Assembly (NCBI GenBank): GCA_002391105.1 | Contig: DGRT01000114.1 | Coordinates: 1 to 10,702, forward strand | DNA length: 10,702 bases | Direction: 5' to 3' | Source: Lachnospiraceae bacterium UBA4381 | GTDB taxonomy: Bacteria; Bacillota; Clostridia; Lachnospirales; Lachnospiraceae | Part shown: piece after piece, positions 1 through 7,516 of the stretch | Layout: every line of letters starts with the position of its first letter | Position numbering within the stretch: position 1 is the first letter of the stretch | Notes under the pieces: generated by a model | Databases searched by the model: none | Told to the model about the DNA's origin: nothing | The model's input: the letters and a program-made list of their open reading frames with translations, nothing else | Position numbers and translations under genes: made by a program

Positions 1-444
1 CAGAAGGAAAAACCTGAGCAGCACATCTCCCCTGTCGGTTTCCGGTCCCCATCCATATGCCATATACATAACACCTACGGGAATCATAAGAAGTATAAAT
101 GAGAGCACTGCGCCCCAGAGAAGCCCTGCTATAGTTCTCGCCATAAATATGCATGTCCTGCTGTGACCTGACAGAAATTCATAATTGATTGTCTTATCAC
201 CGGCATCTGAGGCTACAAGTTTACTTGAAAATATCATTATGCCAAAACAGGAAAATATAAATATCGATGCCATTGACTGTGATGCGAAGTACATGCTTGG
301 TGTCATATCAGTAAGGGAAACGCCACCCAGCATTCCTGAGATATATAGAAAAAACACAGGAAGGATAAGCATTGTTATGATTGTAAGTATATTTACTGTA
401 TCCCTTTTGGCACCGTAGTTCAGGGATTTGATTATATTTAGCAT
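1..444 (-). CDS. ABC-2 type transporter permease, N-terminal part (cut by window edge)
   Basis: About 148 codons are visible, starting MLNIIKSLNY; the gene continues beyond base 1. A hydrophobic segment lies at about residues 19-36 and others at about 60-75 and 108-128, with the motif NYEFLSGHSR between the second and third. A YEFL-x-G-x-x-R motif at that place is typical of ABC-2 permeases of the bacitracin/lantibiotic exporter type. The ATG at 444 directly follows the TAA stop of the ATPase gene, with no base between them. A GAGGAG ribosome binding site lies inside the end of the ATPase gene, so the two are translationally coupled and should form one exporter in the cytoplasmic membrane. 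The substrate cannot be read from the sequence; peptide antibiotic export or self-protection is the usual role of relatives. Confidence 0.85.
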   Translation of the reverse strand, partial: MLNIIKSLNYGAKRDTVNILTIITMLILPVFFLYISGMLGGVSLTDMTPSMYFASQSMASIFIFSCFGIMIFSSKLVASDAGDKTINYEFLSGHSRTCIFMARTIAGLLWGAVLSFILLMIPVGVMYMAYGWGPETDRGDVLLRFFLL

Positions 445-1362
445 TTATTCACTCTCCTCAACAAGCTTCATATAGTATTCTTCAAGGTTTACTTCGTTCA
501 GTGTAAGTGATGTCGGAATGACGCCACCCTCATAGAGAGATTTCGAAATGTTAAGAATATCATCAAGACCGTCATATACACGCAGGCTTCCATCCTCCAT
601 AGCATCCATATGGTTTATATGACATTTATTCACCAGTATTGCAGCCGCCTTCTCGTTATTATCTGTATCTATATGATAATATTCGCTGCAGGCTTTCCTC
701 AGTTCATCGGCAGTAAATGTACCCTTTATCTTTCCGCCATTTATAAAGATATAATCGGTGCAGAGAAGGGACAGTTCACTAAGGATATGCGAAGAAATAA
801 CAATCGTTATATCATCTTCTTTATTCAGCTTTCTGAACAGTTCCCTTATCTCTACTATTCCTTCCGGATCCAGACCATTTATCGGCTCATCCAGAACCAT
901 AAGCTCAGGTCTGCCCAAAAGTGCATTGGCAAGTCCCAGTCTCTGTCTCATTCCAAGAGAAAAATTCTTAACTATCTTCTTTCCGGTATCTGCGAGATTT
1001 ACTGTTTCCAGAACCTCGTCTATACGTCCTTTATCCGGTATTCCTTTCTGAAGCCGCTGCTTCTCGAGATTCTCTCTGGCAGTCATCTTCTCCTTCTCAT
1101 ATGGTGTTTCTATCATGAAACTCATTCTCGTTCTGGCATGATTTAGACCCTTTTCATCAGAGGCTCCGTACATTATAAGCTCTCCGGAGGTAGGGAAAAC
1201 CAGACCGCCCATGATTTTCATTATTGTGGTTTTACCTGCACCATTCGGACCGATAAGACCTACAATACTTCCTTTCCTGATATTAAAGGATACATCATCA
1301 AGCACATTATGCTTTCCGTACTGTTTGGTAAGATTTTTTACATCGACTATTATTTCTGACAT
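445..1362 (-). CDS. ABC transporter ATP-binding protein, BcrA/LanF-like
   Basis: This 305-residue protein is a full-length single nucleotide-binding domain with a C-terminal extension of about 85 residues. Walker A is GPNGAGKTT (38-46), the signature is FSLGMRQRL (134-142), a relaxed form of LSGGQ, Walker B is LMVLDEP (154-160), followed by a D-loop NGLDP, and the switch histidine is H192. At the Q-loop the sequence reads FMIETPYEK, so glutamate (E85) replaces the usual glutamine. That 'E-loop' is known from the lantibiotic immunity ATPases (NukF/LanF) and BcrA relatives. The ATG at 1362 has AGGAG seven bases upstream. The gene is followed without a gap by its permease (444-1). It energises export from the inner face of the membrane; substrate unknown. 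It follows the metA terminator, so it probably has its own promoter in the AT-rich gap, though I could not pick one with confidence. Confidence 0.92.
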   Translation of the reverse strand: MSEIIVDVKNLTKQYGKHNVLDDVSFNIRKGSIVGLIGPNGAGKTTIMKIMGGLVFPTSGELIMYGASDEKGLNHARTRMSFMIETPYEKEKMTARENLEKQRLQKGIPDKGRIDEVLETVNLADTGKKIVKNFSLGMRQRLGLANALLGRPELMVLDEPINGLDPEGIVEIRELFRKLNKEDDITIVISSHILSELSLLCTDYIFINGGKIKGTFTADELRKACSEYYHIDTDNNEKAAAILVNKCHINHMDAMEDGSLRVYDGLDDILNISKSLYEGGVIPTSLTLNEVNLEEYYMKLVEESE

Positions 1363-1458
1363 ACGATTCTCCTGTTAAAGTTTGTATAAATACGAATCAA
1401 CTATTATTAATAACTTAAGAATACTATAATTCTAAATATTAAAGTTTTTCTTAAATAT

Positions 1459-1489
1459 AAAAAAGATGCCGCAATAAAATGCAGCATCT
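1459..1489 (-). terminator. Rho-independent terminator after metA
   Basis: Read on the minus strand, GATGCTGC and GCGGCATC form an eight-pair stem with one G-U pair (nine with the flanking T-A) around an eight-base AT loop, followed directly by TTTTTT. It starts 29 bases after the metA stop codon and should end the rluF-ligA-metA transcript before the ABC exporter genes. Confidence 0.9.
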
Positions 1490-1517
1490 CGTAATATTGT
1501 TCAAAATTATTAGTATT

Positions 1518-2447
1518 TCAGCTATTCTCCTGGTGGTTCATTGTCCAGTCGTATGGGGTCTGCTGATAAACGTAATAATTAAGCCAGTTAGTATAAAGTG
1601 TATTAGCGTGACATCTCCACGACTTTACAGGTTTTTTGTTCGGATTATCATCCGGATAATAATTAACAGGTATGTCCGGATTGATGCCTCTGCCAAGGTC
1701 TCTATGATATTCCTGATCAAGTGTAAGTGTATCATATTCCGGATGTCCGGTAATAAATATATTCTTTCCGCCATCACCAACGATGATATAAGGACCGCAC
1801 TCTACCGAATCAGCCATTACTACAAGCTTCGGATTATTGCGAACAGCGGATGCATCTATTCCGGTGTATCTGGAATGTGGAGCAAGAAATGTATCATCAA
1901 AGCCTCTTACCAGCTCCTGACTCTTATGCAAGGTATGATGCTCATATATACCTGAAAGCTTCTTGGGAAGCTCATATTTTTCTATACCGTAGCGATAATA
2001 AAGCCCTGCCTGTGCTCCCCAGCAGATATGAAGAGTCGAAGTAACGTTCTTGGATGACCAGTCCATTATATCAGTCAGTTCATTCCAGTATTCAACCTCT
2101 TCAAAGTCCATCTTTTCTACAGGAGCTCCAGTAATGATCATACCATCCCATTTATGCTTTCTGACCTCTTTAAAGCTGGAGTAAAATCTTTCCAGATGTT
2201 CTCTGGAGGTATGCTTTGATTCATAAGACATAGTACGGACAAATGTTATATTTACCTGCAGCGGGGTATTGGAAAGACTTCTAAGAAGCTGCAGCTCTGT
2301 ATCCTCCTTAAGAGGCATAAGATTAAGAATCAATATATCAATAGGACGTATATCCTGACTGTTGGAACGATTTTCGTCCATCACAAATATATTCTCTTCT
2401 TCCAAAATCTGTTTTACAGGAAGATTGTTGTCAATCCTTATAGGCAT
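1518..2447 (-). CDS. metAA: Homoserine O-acetyltransferase, MetA family
   Basis: This 309-residue protein is full length for the MetA family (class I glutamine amidotransferase-like fold). It activates the hydroxyl of L-homoserine with an acyl group in the first committed step of methionine synthesis, in the cytoplasm. Visible residues are the nucleophile C142 in HICWGAQAG, H235 and E237 in TGHPEYD, and the opening MPIRIDNNLP. Residue 111, in GAPVEKMDF, is glutamate. In this family Glu at that place selects acetyl-CoA whereas Gly, as in E. coli, selects succinyl-CoA, so acetyl transfer is predicted. The ATG at 2447 has GGAGG nine bases upstream. It starts 28 bases after ligA and is probably co-transcribed with it. 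No S-box or T-box leader precedes it, so methionine-specific leader control is not seen here. Confidence 0.95.
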   Translation of the reverse strand: MPIRIDNNLPVKQILEEENIFVMDENRSNSQDIRPIDILILNLMPLKEDTELQLLRSLSNTPLQVNITFVRTMSYESKHTSREHLERFYSSFKEVRKHKWDGMIITGAPVEKMDFEEVEYWNELTDIMDWSSKNVTSTLHICWGAQAGLYYRYGIEKYELPKKLSGIYEHHTLHKSQELVRGFDDTFLAPHSRYTGIDASAVRNNPKLVVMADSVECGPYIIVGDGGKNIFITGHPEYDTLTLDQEYHRDLGRGINPDIPVNYYPDDNPNKKPVKSWRCHANTLYTNWLNYYVYQQTPYDWTMNHQENS

Positions 2448-2475
2448 CAGTTTATTCCTCCATTATTTAAAAATA

Positions 2476-4449
2476 CTATTCAAACACACCACTTTGGAAC
2501 ATTTCTTCTGAGATAATGGGAATCCCAAGGCTCTTTGCCTTCTTATTCTTAGAAGAATTAGAAGTAATATCATTATTTATAAGACAGGTTGTTTTAGAGC
2601 TTACAGAACCTGCCACCTTACCGCCTCTGTCTTCTATCTCCTTCTTAAGGGCATCTCTGTTGGGGTAATTATTAAGAGAGCCGGTTATAACAAAAGTCAT
2701 TCCTTCAAGATCCTGCTCAGCACTTGATTCCTCTATAACAAAATCAAGCTCACCGATAAGCTTCTCTACTTCCGATCTGTTCTTCTCATCAGTAAAATAT
2801 GCCACAAAGTCTTTAGCGAGTACATCACCGATCATTTCTATATTAACCAGCTCATCATACTCGGCATTCATTATTTTTTCTATATCACTATGATAATTTC
2901 TTACTACAAGCTTGGCATTTGCAACACCGAAGCCCGGTATTCCAAGTCCGTATAAAAATCCTGCCATATCAGCCTTTCTGGACTTCTCTATAGCTTTCAT
3001 CAGATTATCATAAGACTTTTCGCCAAAGCCTTCAAGACCTGTTATCACATCGCGATGTTCACTCAGCTTATATATATCACTAAGTGAATGAAGTATTCCA
3101 CAGCCGATAAATCTTTCTATAGTAGCCTCCGACATACCATCTATATTCATAGCATTTCTGGAAACAAAAAGCGAGAAAAGCTTAACATGCTTTGCGGGAC
3201 AGTCAGGATTCGTACAGTTAAGTGTTTCCGTACCATTTTCATTTCTGATTTCAGTAAGACCACCGCAGGCAGGACACATAGTCGGAATATGAACCTTCCC
3301 TGATCTGGTCAGGTTTTCTGAAAGCTGAGGTATGATCATATTTGCTTTATATACTTTAATATGATCACCGATTCCGAGCTCCATATCCTTAACATAAGTA
3401 ATATTATGGAGGCTTGCCCTGCTTACATCCGTTCCCTCCAGACTTACAGTATCAAATATCGCAACCGGATTAATAAGACCGGTTCTGGAAGGACTCCACT
3501 CTATATCACGAAGGATGGTTTCCGCCTCTTCGTCTCTCCACTTGAAAGCTATAGAATCCCTTGGGAACTTTGCTGTTGTACCAAGACTCTTTCCATAAGC
3601 CACATCTTCATAGGAAAGCACCAGCCCATCTGTAGGAAATTCATTACTACTTATCTTTTCCGAAAACCACTTAACAGTTTCAGGAAGAGACGCAGCATCA
3701 ACCTTTTTATATTCAACTGTTTCAAATCCAATACTTCTCAGAAATTCGAACCTTGCTTCAAAGGAATCGCCTATTCTATCCAGCAGCTCCTGATCAGAGG
3801 GTTCCACCATAGAAAATGCATAGAACCTGACACCTCTTTCAGCCGTAATACTGCTGTCAAGCTGTCGAACCGAACCACTGCATAGATTTCTGGGATTTTT
3901 ATATCTGGCATCAACATCCTCTATAGTAGAGTTGATAAGCTCAAACTGGGAATATGTAATTACAGCCTCGCCTCTTATAGTAAGACTCTTCTTATAGGGA
4001 ATAGAACCGGGTATATTGACAAAGGTTCTTGCATTCGGTGTTATAACTTCACCTATCTCCCCATTACCGCGTGTAACAGCATCAACCAGCTTACCATTAT
4101 CATACGAAAGCACAACCGTAAGTCCATCCATTTTCCAGGACAAAAGACCTTCCTTGTCTCCCAGCCAGCTAACCAGTGCATCAACCTCCTTGGTCTTATC
4201 AAGAGAAAGCATTCTTGCAGGATGTCTCTGTTTGGGAAGCTCACTGACAACCTCATAACCAACCTGCTGTGTAGGGCTGTTTGACAGAATAGTTCCTGTT
4301 TCCTCTTCCAGCGCCAGCAGTTCATCATAGAGCTTATCATATTCAAAGTTACTCATTATCTCAACATCTTCAGCATAGTATGCTTTGGATGCTTTATTTA
4401 GTATTTCTACCAGTTCCTTCATCCTGCTTAGCTTTTCATTATTATTCAT
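2476..4449 (-). CDS. ligA: NAD-dependent DNA ligase, divergent LigA
   Basis: The 657-residue protein has all LigA modules in order. The NAD-binding Ia region is at about 1-70 (AYY near 23-25, then SNFEYDKLYDEL and SPTQQVG). The adenylation domain carries the motif SWKMDG with K106 as the lysine that receives AMP. An OB-fold spans about 320-385 (SRTGLINPVA, LHN, IIPQ). A four-cysteine zinc finger is formed by C392, C395, C412 and C417. Helix-hairpin-helix repeats lie at about 430-555 and a BRCT domain at about 581-657. It seals DNA nicks in replication and repair using NAD. Several conserved stretches differ from typical LigA: VEIMSNFEYD in Ia, RGNGEIGEVITPNAR in place of the common RGDG-x-x-GED-VT form, and IAFKW where AYKF/AFKF is usual. 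It may therefore be a lineage-specific type. GGGGA precedes the ATG. It sits between rluF and metA on one strand. Confidence 0.95.
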   Translation of the reverse strand: MNNNEKLSRMKELVEILNKASKAYYAEDVEIMSNFEYDKLYDELLALEEETGTILSNSPTQQVGYEVVSELPKQRHPARMLSLDKTKEVDALVSWLGDKEGLLSWKMDGLTVVLSYDNGKLVDAVTRGNGEIGEVITPNARTFVNIPGSIPYKKSLTIRGEAVITYSQFELINSTIEDVDARYKNPRNLCSGSVRQLDSSITAERGVRFYAFSMVEPSDQELLDRIGDSFEARFEFLRSIGFETVEYKKVDAASLPETVKWFSEKISSNEFPTDGLVLSYEDVAYGKSLGTTAKFPRDSIAFKWRDEEAETILRDIEWSPSRTGLINPVAIFDTVSLEGTDVSRASLHNITYVKDMELGIGDHIKVYKANMIIPQLSENLTRSGKVHIPTMCPACGGLTEIRNENGTETLNCTNPDCPAKHVKLFSLFVSRNAMNIDGMSEATIERFIGCGILHSLSDIYKLSEHRDVITGLEGFGEKSYDNLMKAIEKSRKADMAGFLYGLGIPGFGVANAKLVVRNYHSDIEKIMNAEYDELVNIEMIGDVLAKDFVAYFTDEKNRSEVEKLIGELDFVIEESSAEQDLEGMTFVITGSLNNYPNRDALKKEIEDRGGKVAGSVSSKTTCLINNDITSNSSKNKKAKSLGIPIISEEMFQSGVFE

Positions 4450-4499
4450 TTCAAATCCCCATATTATAATAAACTACATCGGCATTATGAAACATATAG

Positions 4500-5246
4500 C
4501 TACATATCATCATTACCACTAACCATGTTTCTAAGTGTCTCTTCCTCATTCCGGGTCAGCTTTCTGTATTCTCCAACCGGAAGATTGCCAAGACCGATAT
4601 TCATAACTCGTACACGTTTTAAAAATACAACTCTGTAACCAAAATATTCACACATTCGTCTTATCTGACGATTCATGCCTTCTGTTAAGATGATTCTGAA
4701 AGTATTTCTTCCCGTCCTTTTTATGCTGCATTTTTTCGTAAGCCTTTTAGCAGACTCTTCATCCTTAGGATCAATCTTTAATGGAACACCTGAACACATA
4801 CCCTTTACAAAGTCATCGGTAATTTCTTTATCGACTCTGACTACATATTCCTTTTCATGATTATTACGAGCCTTCTGAATACTATTTGCCAGCTCCCCGT
4901 CATTTGTAAGTAATATCAGTCCCTGAGAATCCTTATCAAGTCTGCCGACATAATAAAGCATATCCGGATAGTCCAGCCTTCTGAATATACTATCCTTGTC
5001 CGCTTCTTTAGAAGTACATACAAGTCCTAACGGCTTATTGTAGGCAAGAATAACTCTCTGGGATGCAGGAGCAGCTACCGGCTTTCCATCATAGGTAACC
5101 ACGTCCCCTTCCATCACCCTGTCCCCCATCTGGGCAACAGTACCATTAATTTTGACCTTACCAAGACTAATAGCCAGGTCAGCCTTTCTACGAGACAAAA
5201 CTCCTGCCGAGCTAAGATATTTATTTATACGTATTCCTTCTTCCAC
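4500..5246 (-). CDS. rluF: 23S rRNA pseudouridine synthase, RluF/RsuA family
   Basis: The 248-residue protein opens with an S4 RNA-binding domain (about 5-52: IRINKYLSSAGVLSRRKAD), followed by the RsuA-type catalytic domain. The signature GRLDKDSQGLILLTNDG places the catalytic aspartate at D104. NRQIRRMCEYFGYRV near 192-206 matches E. coli RluF closely from memory. RluF converts a uridine of the 23S rRNA peptidyl-transferase region to pseudouridine, but the exact site in this species is an inference. The start is GTG at 5246, with AGAGAG eight bases upstream; no better in-frame ATG lies nearby and the S4 domain begins at once. The long charged tail of the E. coli enzyme is missing, as is common in Firmicutes. 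It is the first gene of the probable rluF-ligA-metA unit, 50 bases before ligA. Confidence 0.9.
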   Translation of the reverse strand: MEEGIRINKYLSSAGVLSRRKADLAISLGKVKINGTVAQMGDRVMEGDVVTYDGKPVAAPASQRVILAYNKPLGLVCTSKEADKDSIFRRLDYPDMLYYVGRLDKDSQGLILLTNDGELANSIQKARNNHEKEYVVRVDKEITDDFVKGMCSGVPLKIDPKDEESAKRLTKKCSIKRTGRNTFRIILTEGMNRQIRRMCEYFGYRVVFLKRVRVMNIGLGNLPVGEYRKLTRNEEETLRNMVSGNDDM

Positions 5247-5262
5247 TATATCTACTCTCTTT

Positions 5263-5306
5263 AATAACTAATAATAGTACCTGACCTAATATTAAGTCAG
5301 GTACTA
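5263..5306 (-). terminator. Hairpin after the cpsD-like gene
   Basis: TAGTACCTGAC and GTCAGGTACTA form a perfect 11-pair stem (5275-5285 with 5296-5306) around a ten-base AT loop. On the minus strand the stem is followed by TTATTAGTTATT, a T-rich but broken tract. It begins about 28 bases after the kinase stop codon and most likely ends, perhaps incompletely, the four-gene kinase/phosphatase transcript. Because the arms are perfect, a protein-binding operator is also possible. Confidence 0.65.
5271..5300 (-). promoter_or_regulatory. Possible rluF promoter overlapping a palindrome
   Basis: On the minus strand CTGACT (5300-5295, four of six matches to TTGACA) is followed after 18 bases by TATTAT (5276-5271, five of six matches to TATAAT). 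Transcription would start near 5264, about 18 bases before the GTG of rluF. The elements sit inside the inverted repeat that ends the cpsD transcript. The match is modest, and read-through from cpsD is the alternative. Confidence 0.35.
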
Positions 5307-5333
5307 AACAATACTAAATAACATATTCCGTCT

Positions 5334-6041
5334 TCAATCTTCTCCGTAGCCGTAACTATCATAGTAACCATAATATCCTTTACCATAGCCATAGCCTTTT
5401 TGTTTCTTTTCCACTTTATTAAGAATAGCTCCAAGAATATGACATTCACCTTGTTCCAACTGCTTTTTTACACCCTGTACCGCCTTATAGCTAATCTTAT
5501 TAGATTCAATTACTATTATAGCTCCATCACAGAACTTGGCAACTATGACAGCATCTATAACAGAGCCAAGAGGCGGACAGTCAATAAGAATATAATCATA
5601 TATTTCCCTGCACTCAATAAGAAGCTTTTCAAAACGACCACTGCCCAGAAGCTCTGCAGGATTTGGAGCTTTAACACCTGTTAAAATAACATCCATATTC
5701 TCTATATTGGTTGCCATGATAACATCTTCCATTTTACTTATCTGACCGGAAAGATAATGCGAAAGTCCCACAGCCTCTTTATCAACACCATATCTTGACA
5801 TAACCACTGACTTACGAATATCAGCATCAATAAAAAGAACTTTCTTTCCGTCCTCAGCAAATGATCTGGCTATATTAAAGGTCACCTCTGTCTTACCTTC
5901 ATTAGGAATACTGCTTGTAAATGCTATGGTCTTTATATTTTCCCCTGAGAAGCTGATATTTGTACGTATTCTTTTATATGATTCATTAATGTTAAAATCA
6001 AGTTCTGTTAAAATATCAAAATTAATCACATTTTTAGACAT
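5334..6041 (-). CDS. Bacterial tyrosine kinase, CpsD/CapB family
   Basis: The 235-residue cytoplasmic protein is a single-domain BY-kinase of the Firmicute type, in which the membrane activator is a separate protein. Walker A is SSIPNEGKT (43-51), Walker A' is VLFIDADIR (68-76) and Walker B is ILIDCPP (151-157). The arginine-containing SYKRIRTN near 21-28 is the usual oligomer-interface helix. The C-terminus (217-232) is a tyrosine cluster with eight tyrosines spaced by glycines, the expected autophosphorylation tail. The residue after the Walker A threonine is E52 instead of the usual S/T. The start is supported by GGGAG eight bases upstream, inside the end of the preceding gene, with a three-base gap. 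Relatives control polysaccharide chain length and export with CpsC and CpsB. Here no glycosyltransferase follows: the gene ends at a hairpin and rluF comes next. Confidence 0.92.
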   Translation of the reverse strand: MSKNVINFDILTELDFNINESYKRIRTNISFSGENIKTIAFTSSIPNEGKTEVTFNIARSFAEDGKKVLFIDADIRKSVVMSRYGVDKEAVGLSHYLSGQISKMEDVIMATNIENMDVILTGVKAPNPAELLGSGRFEKLLIECREIYDYILIDCPPLGSVIDAVIVAKFCDGAIIVIESNKISYKAVQGVKKQLEQGECHILGAILNKVEKKQKGYGYGKGYYGYYDSYGYGED

Positions 6042-6044
6042 AGA

Positions 6045-6785
6045 TCAGGCTCCCTTTTTTATATCATTTTTTTTAAACCGTTCTCTGCCATGAGTTTTTC
6101 TCTTGGATACACCCTCTCGAAGAGGTACATTTCCAAGTGTATTGATACCAAGATACTTTTCGATATCATCACTGGATTTGATAGTATCATCCATAAGATA
6201 AAGGACGATGATAATCGCACAGATTATAACAAACCCCAGCATAGCACCTATAGCACTATTCTTAATAAGGCTTGGTTCTGATGGAGCACTTGGAATCTGT
6301 CCATAGTCCATAATATTAGGCTTCTGAGTTTCCATTACCTCAGACATTCTCTCAGAGCTGACATTTGCAAGCTCATCTACTATTTTTTTAGCGATAAAAG
6401 CATCATGATTACTTACTGTAATTTCCAGAAAACGTGTATTAGCAGGATTATTTACAGAAATACACTTTTTCAGTTCAGCAGGAGACATTTCCAGTCCCAG
6501 ATTATCAATAACATTCTGAAGTACAGGTCTGCTGGTTATGATAACTGAATAATCCTGTGTAAGCTGAGTACCCATCTGAATATCAGAAAGTGAAGTGATG
6601 CTAGTAGTCTTAGTTAGTACATATATAATAGCTGTCGATTTATAGACAGGCTTGATAAAAAGCATAGTAATACCAGAGGATATTCCAAGCCCCAAAGCTG
6701 TAAATAAAACTATGATCCAGATCTTAGAAATAAGAACCTTTAACAATTCCAGAAGATCTATCTCTATTTCATTATTTTTATTCAT
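6045..6785 (-). CDS. Wzz/CpsC-type membrane adaptor of the tyrosine kinase
   Basis: The 246-residue protein has the Wzz/CpsC plan: a short cytoplasmic start (IEIDLLELLKVLI), a first membrane span at about 22-44, an outer loop of about 130 residues, a proline-rich stretch PSAPSEPS (165-172), a second span at about 176-198 and a basic cytoplasmic tail (KRKTHGRERFKK). In this family the tail contacts and activates the CpsD kinase, and the whole sets polysaccharide length. The ATG at 6785 lies one base after the stop of the CpsB-like gene, and the kinase begins three bases downstream, so all three are made from one message. The Shine-Dalgarno GAAGGGAAG lies about 13 bases from the ATG, slightly far, so coupling to translation of the gene before may matter. 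The start region fits the family's usual N-terminus. Confidence 0.92.
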   Translation of the reverse strand: MNKNNEIEIDLLELLKVLISKIWIIVLFTALGLGISSGITMLFIKPVYKSTAIIYVLTKTTSITSLSDIQMGTQLTQDYSVIITSRPVLQNVIDNLGLEMSPAELKKCISVNNPANTRFLEITVSNHDAFIAKKIVDELANVSSERMSEVMETQKPNIMDYGQIPSAPSEPSLIKNSAIGAMLGFVIICAIIIVLYLMDDTIKSSDDIEKYLGINTLGNVPLREGVSKRKTHGRERFKKNDIKKGA

Positions 6786-6786
6786 A

Positions 6787-7512
6787 TCAGTTAATATACT
6801 TCCCTTCTATCATCATTTCCGCTGCTGATTCCAACATATATTCAGCATCTTCGCATTTTTTTTGTAACCAGTTTATATAATCACGTGTATAAGGTGCTCT
6901 GGAATCTGTATTATGGGCATCAGTAGCAAAAAATGTAATATACCCATTTTTAACGAGATTCCTGCACCATCTTTTATTCTCATCCAGAAATCCACCATCA
7001 ATACTGGATATGTTCATCTGAAGTAAACATCCCCGGGAAATCATTTCTTCTATCCTGTCCTTCTTCCCACGAAGAGTCATATATCTTTCCACATGAGCAA
7101 TAATAGGAATATATCTTGCAGATGTCAGATCATCTATAGAACGCAGGATATCACTATATACAGTATCAACATTATATTCAACGAGTACATACCTGGTATT
7201 ATTCATGGTATGTATCTGATGCTCTTTGAGAAGAGTCACCACCCCGTCTTCATAATATATCTCATTACCAAGATATAAATTTATTTCAGAAAGCTGTTCA
7301 TCTTCTGATAACTTCCGCTTTAATTCTTCATATTTTTCATCTAATTCTTCGTAAGTGTAAGGAATATTATTCACATAATAATGTGGTGTAAGAACAATAT
7401 TTCTGATTCCTTCATCATAAGCGATACGTAACATGGCAAGAGAAGTTTCCATATCCTTAGAACCATCATCTACACCAGGAAGAATATGTGAGTGAATATC
7501 GAAAAGTCTCAT
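6787..7512 (-). CDS. Phosphotyrosine-protein phosphatase, CpsB/CapC (PHP) family
   Basis: From the start chosen here the protein is 241 residues, the usual CpsB length, and begins MRLFDIHSHILPGVDDGSKD. Metal-binding residues of the PHP fold are visible: H7 and H9 (HSH), H44 (TPHYY), E84 (GNEIYY), E112 (LVEYN), H140 (AHVERY), and D198 and H200 (TDAHN). It should remove phosphate from the tyrosine tail of the neighbouring CpsD-like kinase. The frame is open further upstream, to an ATG at 7557, but that would overlap the previous gene by 41 bases and add 15 residues unlike the family. The ATG at 7512 follows the stop of the membrane-protein gene by four bases. The ribosome binding site is weak (GAAGGGA is about 17 bases away), which again points to coupled translation. 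Confidence 0.92.
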   Translation of the reverse strand: MRLFDIHSHILPGVDDGSKDMETSLAMLRIAYDEGIRNIVLTPHYYVNNIPYTYEELDEKYEELKRKLSEDEQLSEINLYLGNEIYYEDGVVTLLKEHQIHTMNNTRYVLVEYNVDTVYSDILRSIDDLTSARYIPIIAHVERYMTLRGKKDRIEEMISRGCLLQMNISSIDGGFLDENKRWCRNLVKNGYITFFATDAHNTDSRAPYTRDYINWLQKKCEDAEYMLESAAEMMIEGKYIN

Positions 7513-7516
7513 AGCT

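Noticed and set aside
610..1146. 178-codon open frame on the plus strand
   Set aside because: It lies opposite the well-supported ABC ATPase, has no ribosome binding site and a composition expected of an antisense shadow.
1363..1458. Promoter for the ABC exporter genes
   Set aside because: The gap is so AT-rich that several partial matches occur (for example TATAGT and TTGATT), but none has a good partner at 16-18 bases. A promoter is likely but not placeable by eye.
1479..1955. 158-codon open frame on the plus strand
   Set aside because: It lies opposite metA and starts inside the metA terminator; no domain or ribosome binding site.
2448..2475. S-box or T-box leader before metA
   Set aside because: The 28-base gap after ligA is far too short for a riboswitch and holds only the ribosome binding site.
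3361..3885. 174-codon open frame on the plus strand
   Set aside because: It is antisense to the adenylation and OB domains of ligA, whose motifs are intact.
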